50,649 nt of DNA from Treponema sp. (GTDB lineage Bacteria > Spirochaetota > Spirochaetia > Treponematales > Treponemataceae): assembly GCA_024698325.1 (NCBI GenBank), contig JAILRG010000120.1, positions 1 to 50,649 on the forward strand. Reading direction: 5' to 3'. Positions 8,710 to 17,269 of this stretch are shown here, one piece after another. Position 1 is the first letter of the stretch. Each line of letters begins with the position of its first letter. The notes below the pieces were generated by a model. It saw only the letters and a program-made list of their open reading frames with translations. It was not told the DNA's origin and made no database searches. The position numbers were made by a program, and so were the translations under genes.

Positions 8710-8731
8710 GGCAGGTTTTAGTATGCCTGCC
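8710..8731 (+). promoter_or_regulatory. Hairpin in the STAS gene 5' leader
   Basis: GGCAGG (8710-8715) and CCTGCC (8726-8731) flank a 10-base loop, right after the predicted transcript start. It could stabilise the mRNA or bind a protein; no known riboswitch class is recognised. Confidence 0.45.
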
Positions 8732-8760
8732 TGGTAGATGTTACTTACAAGGAGCTTTCT

Positions 8761-9054
8761 ATGACTATTGCAAAGACTGAAAATGGAACTGAAGTATGCC
8801 TGAATGTTGATGGCCGTCTTGATACAACGACTTCTCCGGAACTTGAAAAAGCAATTCAGGAACTGGGGAAAGCTGAAAAACTGGTAATCGATTTTGAAAA
8901 ACTTGATTACATTTCATCAGCCGGTCTGCGTGTTCTTCTGAGTGCCCATAAAGCATTTTCTAAAAAAGGCGGCATGGTTGTCCGGCATGCTAACGACCAG
9001 ATTATGGACGTCTTTGAGGTTACCGGTTTTAAAGACATTCTGGTGATCGAATAG
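8761..9054 (+). CDS. STAS-domain anti-sigma factor antagonist
   Basis: A 97-residue single STAS domain of the SpoIIAA/RsbV type. The conserved phosphorylatable serine lies in DYISSAGLRVLL (S52/S53), and the C-terminal helix reads VFEVTGFKDIL. Such proteins bind anti-sigma kinases when unphosphorylated and so free a sigma factor or other target. It has its own promoter and an AAGGAG site. The STAS half of the fusion protein at 38484 shares the same central and C-terminal motifs, so the two are paralogues. The partner kinase is not adjacent. The protein downstream has a nitrilase fold and is probably transcribed together with it. Confidence 0.92.
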   Translation: MTIAKTENGTEVCLNVDGRLDTTTSPELEKAIQELGKAEKLVIDFEKLDYISSAGLRVLLSAHKAFSKKGGMVVRHANDQIMDVFEVTGFKDILVIE

Positions 9055-9099
9055 GTTTTGCCTTTTATCTGGAGAATATATCTTTTAAAAACATGATGG

Positions 9100-10488
9100 A
9101 TGCATATGCAGCTGATTTACAACATCATCGCTGAGCTTTGTTCCTGTATTATCAGTTCATGTTCAGAGGATTTCTTTGTAAAATACAGCTGCCTAGCAGC
9201 TGATATCAGGCGGAGCATCCGTACCCGGATTGCGGATGCCCTTCCCGGATTATTTGACGGATCTCTTGTCTGCCAGCTCCGCGAAGAAGACTGTACTGAC
9301 ACTTTTTTTAAGAGCCTCTCATTTCTGATTGAATCATTCAAAGCTGAATCTGATTTTTTCGCTGTTGTGACGCTTACGCAGGTGCTTGACGAAAGCCTTG
9401 AGGATGAGCTTCGTGCTCAGATAGCCGAATACCAGCGGGAAGATTTTTCTGTAGTGCTTAATACTAACCGCGAAAGTACCGGCATCGGACTTTTGCCCCG
9501 CTGTTCCTGCTGCTGGGAGCGGAAGCGCAGGCTTTCTCATTACTACAACCGCATGGACAATTTCCTGTTCAATCTGCTCCTTATGGAAAATGCCATTTTG
9601 GGAGAGCTGATTGACAAGCATTTTTTCCTGCGGCCGGACTTGTTTCCCGGCTTTGCGGAAAGAAAGAGTCTAAAAATCGCGGCAACCCCGTTGCGGCTGG
9701 AGCGGAAGTTTGACGTCTCGTTATTTGCAGAAGACAGGGTGCAGTATTTTAAGATTGACTATCAGCAGGATTCGGAAGGGTTCAACACTGACAACGAGCT
9801 TGTCTGGCAGAAGATTCTTCTGGCTGCCGGGCAGAAAAGTGATATCATCGTCTTTCCGGAGATGCTGGGAAATCCGGCTACAGCTTCCTATGTCAGCTCC
9901 CGCCTGAAAAATCTTACGGACGCGCAGCGAAAGACAATTCCGTCCCTTATCATACTCCCGTCCTTCTGGGACAAGCGCCGGAATACCGTGTCGATTCTGG
10001 ATAAATTCGGCTCGCTTGTCTGCAGTCAGTCTAAGCAGAATCCGTTTCGGGTCGAGTTTTCTAATGGCGGCGCTTTGGAAGGCATTTATTCAAGCCTGGT
10101 GGTGAATATCTTTCACTACGAAGGAATTGGCCGGATAGCAATCCTTATCTGCAAGGATTTTCTGACGACAAAATACATGGAACAGTTGATGCGCTGCTTT
10201 AAGCTTACGCTGATTATTGTGCCTTCTTTCTCTACGGGCTCCTATGATTTCCGCCAGTCCTTTGACTTGTGCGCCCATGATGACTGTAATGTCGTCTGGA
10301 TAAACACTTGCGCAGCCCTTGAAAAGGGAAAGGAATGCAATTTTGATAACATTGGCTATGTGCGTAAGCGCGTCAGCAGAAATGACGATGAATCCCAGAC
10401 GCTTTCTCCCATGCCTATATGCGGCGGAGCTTTTTCCGGGACTTGTACGCATGACTGTATGTATTATGAGACAATTCAGGGAGTGTGA
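9100..10488 (+). CDS. Carbon-nitrogen hydrolase (nitrilase fold) with novel N-terminal domain
   Basis: A 462-residue protein. Residues about 190-440 fit the nitrilase superfamily: catalytic Glu254 in IIVFPEML, probable Lys312 in the segment SQSKQNPF, and Cys351 in AILICKDF. These enzymes cleave amides or nitriles through the cysteine. The first 190 residues form an alpha-helical, cysteine-containing region (CSCCWERKRR near 135) that I do not recognise. No obvious ribosome site precedes the ATG at 9100; ATGs at 9093, 9097 and 9106 are nearby, so the start is uncertain. It follows the STAS gene by 45 bases and the NUDIX gene comes 5 bases after its stop, which suggests one transcript. The substrate is unknown. 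Confidence 0.78.
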   Translation: MHMQLIYNIIAELCSCIISSCSEDFFVKYSCLAADIRRSIRTRIADALPGLFDGSLVCQLREEDCTDTFFKSLSFLIESFKAESDFFAVVTLTQVLDESLEDELRAQIAEYQREDFSVVLNTNRESTGIGLLPRCSCCWERKRRLSHYYNRMDNFLFNLLLMENAILGELIDKHFFLRPDLFPGFAERKSLKIAATPLRLERKFDVSLFAEDRVQYFKIDYQQDSEGFNTDNELVWQKILLAAGQKSDIIVFPEMLGNPATASYVSSRLKNLTDAQRKTIPSLIILPSFWDKRRNTVSILDKFGSLVCSQSKQNPFRVEFSNGGALEGIYSSLVVNIFHYEGIGRIAILICKDFLTTKYMEQLMRCFKLTLIIVPSFSTGSYDFRQSFDLCAHDDCNVVWINTCAALEKGKECNFDNIGYVRKRVSRNDDESQTLSPMPICGGAFSGTCTHDCMYYETIQGV

Positions 10489-10493
10489 GTGCG

Positions 10494-11057
10494 ATGCTTT
10501 TTAAGGCGATAGAAAAAATTCATCAGGGAAAATTCATAACGCGCTATGATGTGCAGTATGAAACGGAAAGCGGCAGAAAAAAAACATACGAAATGATAAG
10601 CCGGAATCCCGCGATTGCTGACTTTGACGGGTTGCATGACGCAAAAACAGATGCTGTCGTGATGATTATTCATGATGAGACGGGCGGACAAATTCTTTTA
10701 AGCCGGGAATTCCGCATGGCCCCTGGAGAATGGGTGTATAACTTTCCGGCCGGGCTTATAGATGAAGGTGAAACTGCCGGCGTGGCGGCTTCGCGGGAAC
10801 TTCGCGAGGAAACGGGACTTACGCTTACGCATATCAGCGAAGTCTGGAAAGAAAGCTATTCTGCCGTGGGCTTTTCAAACGAAAAAAACGTGGTCATCGT
10901 GGGGACTGCTTCCGGAAGCATACAGCCCAGCGATTCAGACCTTGAAGAAATTCAGGCAGACTGGTATACAAAAGCGGAAATCAGGGCGCTTTTAAAAGTA
11001 GCCCGTTTTGCAGCCCGCACACAGGCATATTGTCAGCTGTGGAGTCGGGCGAGGTAA
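10494..11057 (+). CDS. NUDIX hydrolase, ADP-ribose pyrophosphatase type
   Basis: A 187-residue protein with a complete NUDIX box: G, five residues, E, seven residues, then RELREETGL (in GLIDEGETAGVAASRELREE). The preceding LSREFRMAPGEWVYNFPAG resembles the ADP-sugar pyrophosphatase subgroup, in which the enzyme hydrolyses ADP-ribose or related nucleotide sugars. I chose the ATG at 10494 because AGGGAG lies 10 bases upstream; a GTG at 10485 would overlap the preceding stop but leaves no room for the ribosome site. It ends just before the lipoprotein gene, so the four genes from the STAS gene on may form an operon. Confidence 0.88.
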   Translation: MLFKAIEKIHQGKFITRYDVQYETESGRKKTYEMISRNPAIADFDGLHDAKTDAVVMIIHDETGGQILLSREFRMAPGEWVYNFPAGLIDEGETAGVAASRELREETGLTLTHISEVWKESYSAVGFSNEKNVVIVGTASGSIQPSDSDLEEIQADWYTKAEIRALLKVARFAARTQAYCQLWSRAR

Positions 11058-11061
11058 ATAC

Positions 11062-12441
11062 ATGAAACGTACTGCTTTTTTTGCGAGCGCCTTTCTTTTT
11101 GCGTGTGCTGTCAGCGCGTTTTCCTGCCGCAAAGCCCGCGACAGCATGCCGGAGGTGTCGGCAGGAAAAGGACAGACTCGAGTGGTGCTTGGCGATGAGC
11201 GCACTGACTGTTATCTCCCGCTTTTAGAGCGGAAGAGGGTTGCCCTGTTTTCAAATCAGTCGGGTATTGCCGGCGATAAAATCCTGATACCCGATGCGGG
11301 GTCTGGTACGGTAACCGAGCAGTACGGCGGCTTTTCAGACCCCGACATTCCGTTTGGGTATGCGCCTTCCGGGGTGCCAGTCCTGTATGGCCCGCATATT
11401 CTTGACGTACTGCTTTCTGAAGGCGTTCTGGTAACCGCCATTTTTAGCCCGGAGCATGGTTTCCGGGAAGAAGCGGATGCCGGCTCTTCGGTGCAGGATT
11501 CTGTCGATGAAAAGACCGGAGTCCCCATTTTTTCACTCTATGGCGCTTCTTCTCATGCCTTTACTGAGGAGCGCATGGACGCGTTTGATACGCTTGTGGT
11601 GGACATTCAGGATGTGGGGCTTCGCTATTACACCTACTACCTTTCGCTCTTCCGCCTGATGGATGCCTGTGCTAGGCATGGTAAGGCCGTAGTCATTCTT
11701 GACCGACCGAATCCGAACGGCTTTTATGTTGACGGCGGCATGCTTAAAAGCGGCTATGCAAGCGGAGTCGGAAAGCTTCCGCTGCCAGTGGTGCACGGTA
11801 TGACCTTAGGTGAGCTTGCGCGTATGATTAACGGCGAGGGCTGGCTTTCTTCCGGCAGGAATGCCTGCAATCTTTCTGTCATTCCATGCCTTTCGTACAG
11901 CCATGAGACAAAATATGCGCTTGTAAAAAGACCTTCGCCCAATCTAAAGACTATGCGTGCCGTGTACCTGTATGCGTCTACCTGCTTTTTTGAGCGCACG
12001 CCGGTTTCTGTCGGACGGGGAACGCTTTTTCCGTTTGAAGTGTGGGGAAGTCCACTGCTGGACGGTGTGCCCGGCTATGAGTTTACCTTTACCCCTCAAA
12101 GCATGCCGGGGGCGGTGGCTCCGCCTTCGCTGGGACGTGTATGTGCCGGAAAAGACCTGAGGACACTCCCGCTTTCGTCTATCTGGGAGTCTGGCTGTAA
12201 TCCCGCGTATGTGAAAGAGGCGTATGCGGCCTGTGTTTTGGCTGACGCCTCGCAACGTACCCGTTTCTGGGGGGCGCCTGAACGCAGCGGCGTGTACTGG
12301 ATAGACTGCCTGAGCGGTTCATCTGATTTACGGACGATGATTGAAACTGGCGTCTCTGTGGAAGACATAAAGGCAAGCTGGAAAGCGGAATGCGAGGCTT
12401 TTCTGATTCAGCGGGAGCCATATCTTTTGTACAGTAAATAA
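11062..12441 (+). CDS. NamZ-like (DUF1343) lipoprotein, probable exo-N-acetylmuramidase
   Basis: A 459-residue exported protein. The N terminus is a lipoprotein signal: positively charged MKR, a hydrophobic stretch and the lipobox AFSC with the acylated Cys at about residue 22. The mature part matches the DUF1343 family, whose studied members (NamZ) release MurNAc from the non-reducing ends of peptidoglycan fragments. Family motifs visible are ALFSNQSG, FSPEHGFR, FSLYG, DIQDVGLRYYTY and LDRPNPN. It would sit on the outer or inner membrane and help recover wall sugars. The ATG at 11062 has a GAGGT site upstream and gives the clean signal peptide; earlier in-frame starts would spoil it. It follows the NUDIX stop by 4 bases. 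Confidence 0.9.
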   Translation: MKRTAFFASAFLFACAVSAFSCRKARDSMPEVSAGKGQTRVVLGDERTDCYLPLLERKRVALFSNQSGIAGDKILIPDAGSGTVTEQYGGFSDPDIPFGYAPSGVPVLYGPHILDVLLSEGVLVTAIFSPEHGFREEADAGSSVQDSVDEKTGVPIFSLYGASSHAFTEERMDAFDTLVVDIQDVGLRYYTYYLSLFRLMDACARHGKAVVILDRPNPNGFYVDGGMLKSGYASGVGKLPLPVVHGMTLGELARMINGEGWLSSGRNACNLSVIPCLSYSHETKYALVKRPSPNLKTMRAVYLYASTCFFERTPVSVGRGTLFPFEVWGSPLLDGVPGYEFTFTPQSMPGAVAPPSLGRVCAGKDLRTLPLSSIWESGCNPAYVKEAYAACVLADASQRTRFWGAPERSGVYWIDCLSGSSDLRTMIETGVSVEDIKASWKAECEAFLIQREPYLLYSK

Positions 12442-12469
12442 TGACAAAAATAAGCTTTAATGATAAAAT
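12441..12469 (+). promoter_or_regulatory. Promoter predicting a leaderless mRNA
   Basis: ATGACA (12441-12446), 17-base spacer, TAAAAT (12464-12469). The next start codon is 7 bases after the -10, the typical transcription start distance, and there is no ribosome site. Confidence 0.65.
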
Positions 12470-12475
12470 AATCTT

Positions 12476-13072
12476 ATGAAGACTGATATTATTGCATTGG
12501 AAAACACGGCACAGTCGCTTGAAGCGGTGCTGAAAGAGACGGAGAAGGCTTCTGCCTGGTGCGGCCTTGAGAAAAAGCCTGCAGGGCGTCTTCGTCTGCT
12601 TGCAGAAGAGCTTGTCGGTATGCTTCCCGAACTTTTGTCTTTTTCTCGCGGGGAGTTCTGGATTGAGGCAGACGGAAAAAGCTTTGAGCTGCATACAGCG
12701 CTTACGCCTGCAACTGCTCTGACGGCAGACCTGCGTGAAAAATTGCTGGCTGTGGCTTCCGATGGCAAAAATGCCGCCGCAAAAGGTGTGATGAACAAAA
12801 TCCGGCTTGCCGCATCCTTCATGCTGCTGGATTACGAGCAGTCAGCGGCGATGATGCCTGCGATGAATGAGTTTTACCATGACGGCATGACGAACGTATC
12901 CTTTTTTCCGTCTGCAAGCTGGTCGATGAATGCCTGGCGTATAAAAGCTGAAGGCGCAAAAGGTGAAGCATGGGACGAACTTGAAAAATCAATTGTCGCT
13001 AATATTGCTGATGATGTGATTGTGGGCGTGCAGGGAAAACGTGTCGACATCATCGTAAAGAAATCCTTTTAA
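12476..13072 (+). CDS. Unknown protein, possibly a degenerate GHKL-type ATPase
   Basis: A 198-residue soluble protein that I do not recognise with confidence. The segment RLRLLAEELVGMLPEL (about 40-55) recalls the N-box helix of anti-sigma-type histidine kinase-like ATPases (ExxxN region), but the Asn is missing and no clear G1 or G2 glycine box follows. The middle (about 105-160) has a Met- and aromatic-rich stretch, and the C terminus is a basic beta strand pair. It has its own promoter with the start codon at the expected transcription start, so it is probably translated from a leaderless mRNA. It lies just upstream of the oad operon without a terminator between them. Confidence 0.7.
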   Translation: MKTDIIALENTAQSLEAVLKETEKASAWCGLEKKPAGRLRLLAEELVGMLPELLSFSRGEFWIEADGKSFELHTALTPATALTADLREKLLAVASDGKNAAAKGVMNKIRLAASFMLLDYEQSAAMMPAMNEFYHDGMTNVSFFPSASWSMNAWRIKAEGAKGEAWDELEKSIVANIADDVIVGVQGKRVDIIVKKSF

Positions 13073-13097
13073 GCATATAAATAAGCCCAGCTGACTG

Positions 13098-13126
13098 TTG
13101 AGTAAACGAATCTTTTTCTCTATAAT
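13098..13126 (+). promoter_or_regulatory. Promoter of the oadGAB operon
   Basis: TTGAGT (13098-13103), 17-base spacer and a perfect TATAAT (13121-13126). Transcription would start near 13133, leaving a leader of about 55 bases with an inverted repeat and a GGAGG site. Confidence 0.85.
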
Positions 13127-13138
13127 GCTATCCGGTAC

Positions 13139-13156
13139 TTTTTGGGTTCCCAAAAA
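13139..13156. promoter_or_regulatory. Inverted repeat at the start of the oad leader
   Basis: TTTTTGGG and CCCAAAAA are separated by TT, a perfect 8-bp dyad located about 6 bases after the predicted transcript start. It could be an operator or an mRNA-stabilising element; a hairpin with only two loop bases would lose at least one pair. Confidence 0.5.
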
Positions 13157-13187
13157 TTCAGGGGACCTGTAATCCGTTGGAGGAATT

Positions 13188-13424
13188 ATGACAATCGCTG
13201 AAATGCTGAACCAGAGTATCATTCTTACTCTGCTAGGTATGGGTGTTGTTTTCAGCTTCCTGATTATTCTGATTGGTTTTATGAACCTGCTTCGTGTTGT
13301 CGTTCATGCCGCCGGTTGGGATAAGGAAGCACCGAAAGCCGACGCCGCCGTATCTGCGGCTCCCGCCGTTGACCAGAAGGCAATCGTTGCCGCTATTGCA
13401 ACCGCTTTGCACGAAAAGAATTAA
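13188..13424 (+). CDS. oadG: Oxaloacetate decarboxylase gamma subunit
   Basis: A 78-residue small membrane subunit of the Na+-pumping oxaloacetate decarboxylase. One transmembrane helix spans about residues 12-37 (ILTLLGMGVVFSFLIILIGF), matching the family motif LLGMGVVF. An Ala-rich linker and a short C-terminal helix follow. In studied enzymes the gamma subunit anchors the alpha subunit to the membrane and may bind zinc. The ribosome site is GGAGG. It is the first gene of oadGAB, with 15 bases to the alpha subunit. Confidence 0.92.
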   Translation: MTIAEMLNQSIILTLLGMGVVFSFLIILIGFMNLLRVVVHAAGWDKEAPKADAAVSAAPAVDQKAIVAAIATALHEKN

Positions 13425-13439
13425 GGAGTTTTGAAGAAG

Positions 13440-15479
13440 ATGGCAAAGAAAGTAAACATTTCTGAACTGGTTTTGCGTGATGCAACCCAGTCTCTGCACG
13501 CGACCCGTATGACATTGGCAGACATGCTGCCGATTGCACCTCAGCTGGACAAAATCGGCTACTGGGCAGCAGAAGCATGGGGCGGAGCTACCTATGATAG
13601 CTGTATCCGCTTTTTGAATGAAGATCCGTGGGAGCGCTTGCGCAAACTGCACGCAGCAATGCCGAACACCAAAATCATGATGCTGCTCCGCGGTCAGAAC
13701 CTCCTGGGCTACCGCCACTATGCAGACGACGTTGTCGATAAGTTCGTTGAGTATGCAGCAAAGAACGGCGTTGATGTATTCCGCATTTTCGATGCATGTA
13801 ACGACCCGCGCAACCTGGACCGCGCAACAAAAGCTGCAAAGAAGACTGGCAAGCACGTTCAGATGGCTATCTCTTATGCTACCACTCCGTATCACACAAA
13901 AGAGATTTACGCAGACCTCGCAAAGACGTATGCAGACTTCGGTGCAGACTCAATCTGTATCAAAGATATGTCTGGTCTTTTGAAGCCGTTTGAGGCTTAT
14001 GATCTCGTAAAGGCAATCAAGTCTAAGGTTGACCTGCCGGTTGAGATTCACTCACACGCAACAACTGGTCTTTCAGTTGCAACATTGCTCAAAGCTGCAG
14101 AAGCTGGTGCTGACGTTCTCGACACTGCAATCTCTGCAATGGCTATGGGTACCTCACACTCTCCCACAGAGACTGTCGTTGAGATGCTCAAAGGTACTGA
14201 GTACGACACCGGTCTTGACATCGGCGCTCTTCTTGAGATTGCTGCATACTTCCGCGAAATCCGCAAGCACTATGCTTCACTGGAATCTAAGTTCCTCGGT
14301 GCAGATACACGTATCCTTAAATCACAGGTTCCGGGCGGTATGCTCTCTAACCTGGAAAGCCAGCTCAAGCAGCAGGGCGCTTCAGACAAGATTGACGCCG
14401 TTCTTGCAGAACTGCCGCTGGTTCAGAAAGACGTGGGCTACGTTCCGCTCGTTACACCGACATCACAGATTGTTGGTACACAGGCTGTATTCAACGTACT
14501 CTTCGGCCGCTACGAGCGCATGACTGGTGAGTTCTGCGACCTGTTGACCGGTAAATACGGTAAAGTTCCGGCTGAGCCCAACAAAGACCTTGTCAAGAAG
14601 GCTCTTGAGCAGAACAAGATGGAAGAAGCCATCACCTGCCGCCCGGCTGACAAGATTGAGCCGGAATGGGACAAGATGGTTGAGGAAGCAAAGGCAAACG
14701 GCGGCAACGGTTCAGTTGAAGACGTCTTGACCTATGCTATGTTCCCGAAAGTAGCTACCAAGTTCTTCGAGACCCGTGCAAACGGCCCGGTCGATGCAGA
14801 AAAGACATTCGGCCTCAAGGAGGCTCCGAAAGCTGCTTCTTCAAACGGCTCATACACTGTTACTGTAAACGGCACAAGCTACAACGTACAGGCTAACGGC
14901 GATAACATCACTGTTGACGGTACAACCTACAATGTTGCATTCGGCGCACCGAGTGCAGCTCCGGCAGCAGCTGCTGCTACCGTGACTGGCGGCGAAGATG
15001 TTAAGGCTCCGGTTGCAGGTACACTCCTGAAGCAGTGCCTTTCAAACGGCGCTAAAGTCACCAAGGGACAGACTGTTATCATCATCGAATCTATGAAGAT
15101 GGAACTGGAAGTTAAGTCTCCGGCTGACGGCACGATTAACTACAGCGTACCGACTGGCACTCAGATTACTGCTGGCCAGGTGCTCGCAAGCATCGGTGGC
15201 GTGGTAAAGGCAGCTCCGGCTCCTGCAGCCGCTCCGGCTAGCGCACCTGCTGCAGCTGCTGCTACAGGCGGCGCTGCTGTGAAGGCTCCGGTTGCTGGTA
15301 CATTGCTGAAATATGCAGTTGCAGAAGGCGCAAGCGTCAATGCTGACACCACCGTCATCATCATCGAATCAATGAAGATGGAACTTGAGATTAAAGCTGG
15401 CGCTGCCGGTAAAGTCCACTTCCTCGCTTCAACAGGCTCACAGGTTGCTGCAGGCCAGGCTGTTGCAGAAATCAAATAG
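13440..15479 (+). CDS. oadA: Oxaloacetate decarboxylase alpha subunit with two biotinyl domains
   Basis: A 679-residue carboxyltransferase plus biotin carrier. Residues 1-290 are the TIM-barrel carboxyltransferase (LVLRDATQSLHATRM, RGQNLLGYRHY, EIHSHATTG), followed by the PYC/OadA domain (about 300-465). The C terminus then carries two biotinyl domains in tandem, each with the biotin-lysine motif ESMKMELE: Lys553 and Lys646. An Ala/Pro linker (about 595-615) joins them. The usual alpha subunit has one such domain. Biotin takes CO2 from oxaloacetate and passes it to the membrane beta subunit. I prefer ATG 13440; a TTG at 13431 sits too near the AAGGAG site. Codon use suggests high expression. 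Confidence 0.94.
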   Translation: MAKKVNISELVLRDATQSLHATRMTLADMLPIAPQLDKIGYWAAEAWGGATYDSCIRFLNEDPWERLRKLHAAMPNTKIMMLLRGQNLLGYRHYADDVVDKFVEYAAKNGVDVFRIFDACNDPRNLDRATKAAKKTGKHVQMAISYATTPYHTKEIYADLAKTYADFGADSICIKDMSGLLKPFEAYDLVKAIKSKVDLPVEIHSHATTGLSVATLLKAAEAGADVLDTAISAMAMGTSHSPTETVVEMLKGTEYDTGLDIGALLEIAAYFREIRKHYASLESKFLGADTRILKSQVPGGMLSNLESQLKQQGASDKIDAVLAELPLVQKDVGYVPLVTPTSQIVGTQAVFNVLFGRYERMTGEFCDLLTGKYGKVPAEPNKDLVKKALEQNKMEEAITCRPADKIEPEWDKMVEEAKANGGNGSVEDVLTYAMFPKVATKFFETRANGPVDAEKTFGLKEAPKAASSNGSYTVTVNGTSYNVQANGDNITVDGTTYNVAFGAPSAAPAAAAATVTGGEDVKAPVAGTLLKQCLSNGAKVTKGQTVIIIESMKMELEVKSPADGTINYSVPTGTQITAGQVLASIGGVVKAAPAPAAAPASAPAAAAATGGAAVKAPVAGTLLKYAVAEGASVNADTTVIIIESMKMELEIKAGAAGKVHFLASTGSQVAAGQAVAEIK

Positions 15480-15492
15480 GGTAGCATAGACC

Positions 15493-16989
15493 ATGATTGA
15501 TACACAGAAAACCTTCAAAACTAAAGTTCTTGGTGTGACTCTTGCAATCATGGCTATTGCCATGGTTGTAAGCACCGGAACACGGGTGCTCGCTCAGACA
15601 GCTGAGACTGCACCGGTTACGATTACGGCTGATGATCCTGCAGCTCCGTATGATAATGCTGTCGCGGCTGAAAATGCCGTCAAGTCAAACGGCGAAGGCC
15701 TTGACCGCGTTATCAAAGGAACGGAGAACTGGGGCGACGAGCACAACATCTCTGTGCTGCGCTTTATCCAGAACATCGGTAAATCAACTGGTATTTACCA
15801 GATTGCGACTCAGAAGCGCGTAGCTCCCAGTGAGAGCGGTTTCAAGCCGGAAATCAAGGAAGCTCCCGAAAAAGACTGGGGCACCGCTCCCGGCTGGCAG
15901 TCACTGATTATGATTGCCATCGGCTTCCTTATCGTCTACCTTGCTGTAGGCAAAGGATTCGAGCCTCTGCTTCTGATTCCGATTGGCTTCGGTACTATCC
16001 TCGTAAACATTGTCGGCGCAGGTATGGGCGAACTGCCTGACGGTATGCTGGCCATCATCTACCACGCAGGCGTTGGTAACGAGTTCTTCCCGATGCTTAT
16101 TTTCATGGGCATTGGTGCCATGACGGACTTCGGCCCGCTTATCGCAAACCCCAAGACCGCCATCCTTGGTGGCGCAGCCCAGTTCGGCGTATTCTTTACG
16201 CTCTTCGGTGTTGCTGTCATGAACATGTTCGGCCTCAACTACAACATCATGCAGGCTTGTGCCATCGGCATTATCGGTGGCGCTGACGGCCCGACCTCTA
16301 TCTACGTTTCAGGTAAACTTGCTCCTGAGCTGATGGGTGTTATCGCTGTTGCTGCCTACTCATACATGGCTCTCGTTCCGATGATTCAGCCGCCGATTAT
16401 GAAGCTCCTTACCTCTAAGAAAGAGCGCCTTATCCGCATGCCCAACCCGCGCGCGGTTCCCAAGATGGAAAAAGTGCTCTTCCCGCTGATGCTGCTCCTT
16501 CTGACTATCCTTCTTCTGCCGCCGGCAGCTCCGCTTATCGGTATGCTCGCTTTCGGTAACTTCGTGAAGGAGAGCGGCGCTGCAACTCGTCTTTCAAAGA
16601 CTATGGAAAACGAGCTTATGAACATCGTTTCCATCGTGCTTTCTCTGGGCGTTGGTTCACAGATGACACCGGAAAAGATTATCAAAGCAGAATCTGTAGG
16701 TATCATCGTTCTTGGCCTTGTGGCATTTGCTGTGGCAACTGCAGCCGGCCTTTTGATGGCAAAACTGATGAACGTCTTCCTGCCTAAGAACAAGAAAATC
16801 AACCCGCTGATTGGTTCAGCTGGTGTTTCTGCAGTTCCGATGGCAGCCCGCGTTGCAAACAAGGTTGGCCAGGCAGAAGATCCGATGAACTTCCTTCTGA
16901 TGAACGCCATGGGCCCCAACGTTGCAGGTGTTATCGGCACCGCAATGGCCGCTGGTGTCTTTATTGCGACTTACGGCGGACTTCGCTAG
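15493..16989 (+). CDS. oadB: Oxaloacetate decarboxylase beta subunit, Na+ pump
   Basis: A 498-residue membrane protein that decarboxylates carboxybiotin and exports Na+. The conserved core starts near residue 135 ([13 protein letters not shown]) and contains about 10 transmembrane segments plus the family motifs [42 protein letters not shown] and [12 protein letters not shown]. Asp in MTDFGP and the ADGP motif correspond to residues known to act in Na+ coupling. The N-terminal 130 residues, with a hydrophobic segment at 12-35 (possible signal anchor) and a hydrophilic linker, are longer than in the enterobacterial protein. The last codons and stop lie inside a repeat hairpin. The operon ends at the terminator at 17072. 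Confidence 0.94.
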   Translation: MIDTQKTFKTKVLGVTLAIMAIAMVVSTGTRVLAQTAETAPVTITADDPAAPYDNAVAAENAVKSNGEGLDRVIKGTENWGDEHNISVLRFIQNIGKSTGIYQIATQKRVAPSESGFKPEIKEAPEKDWGTAPGWQSLIMIAIGFLIVYLAVGKGFEPLLLIPIGFGTILVNIVGAGMGELPDGMLAIIYHAGVGNEFFPMLIFMGIGAMTDFGPLIANPKTAILGGAAQFGVFFTLFGVAVMNMFGLNYNIMQACAIGIIGGADGPTSIYVSGKLAPELMGVIAVAAYSYMALVPMIQPPIMKLLTSKKERLIRMPNPRAVPKMEKVLFPLMLLLLTILLLPPAAPLIGMLAFGNFVKESGAATRLSKTMENELMNIVSIVLSLGVGSQMTPEKIIKAESVGIIVLGLVAFAVATAAGLLMAKLMNVFLPKNKKINPLIGSAGVSAVPMAARVANKVGQAEDPMNFLLMNAMGPNVAGVIGTAMAAGVFIATYGGLR

Positions 16990-17057
16990 AAGTTAGACGT
17001 AAGTCGCAGAGTAAAGCAACGCTTTGCTCCCTACTTACGGCGGACTTCGCTAGAAGT
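16967..17057. repeat. Repeat/hairpin cluster at the end of oadB
   Basis: A 25-base sequence occurs twice as a direct repeat, at 16969-16993 (covering the oadB stop codon) and 17033-17057. Each copy contains a small hairpin (ACTTC, GCTA loop, GAAGT). The first copy also lies within a larger 10-bp stem: GCGACTTACG (16967-16976) with CGTAAGTCGC (16998-17007). A third hairpin, GAG-t-AAAGC / GCTTT-g-CTC, lies between the copies. From 17103 to 17269 I see no gene, only two CAGCTG palindromes. Confidence 0.8.
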
Positions 17058-17071
17058 CAGGCTGTGAAAGA

Positions 17072-17102
17072 AGAGTGCTCCTTATGGGGCGCTCTTTTTT
17101 TT
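17072..17102 (+). terminator. Rho-independent terminator of oadGAB
   Basis: AGAGTGCTCC (17072-17081) pairs with GGGGCGCTCT (17086-17095) with two G-U pairs and a TTAT loop, followed by a run of T. Confidence 0.88.
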
Positions 17103-17269
17103 GTCTGCAGGGCTTTTTGCTGGAAGTCGGGTGGTGGATGGTGGACGCGACCTGCAGTCGGGCGGGAAAAAAAACTGTGAGGACTGTTTGTTTCTGACCC
17201 AGCTCACCCTGCAACAGCTGTCTATCCTTTTTTTACTGCAGCTGTTTCCTTTCTTCAAGATACTTCTAC

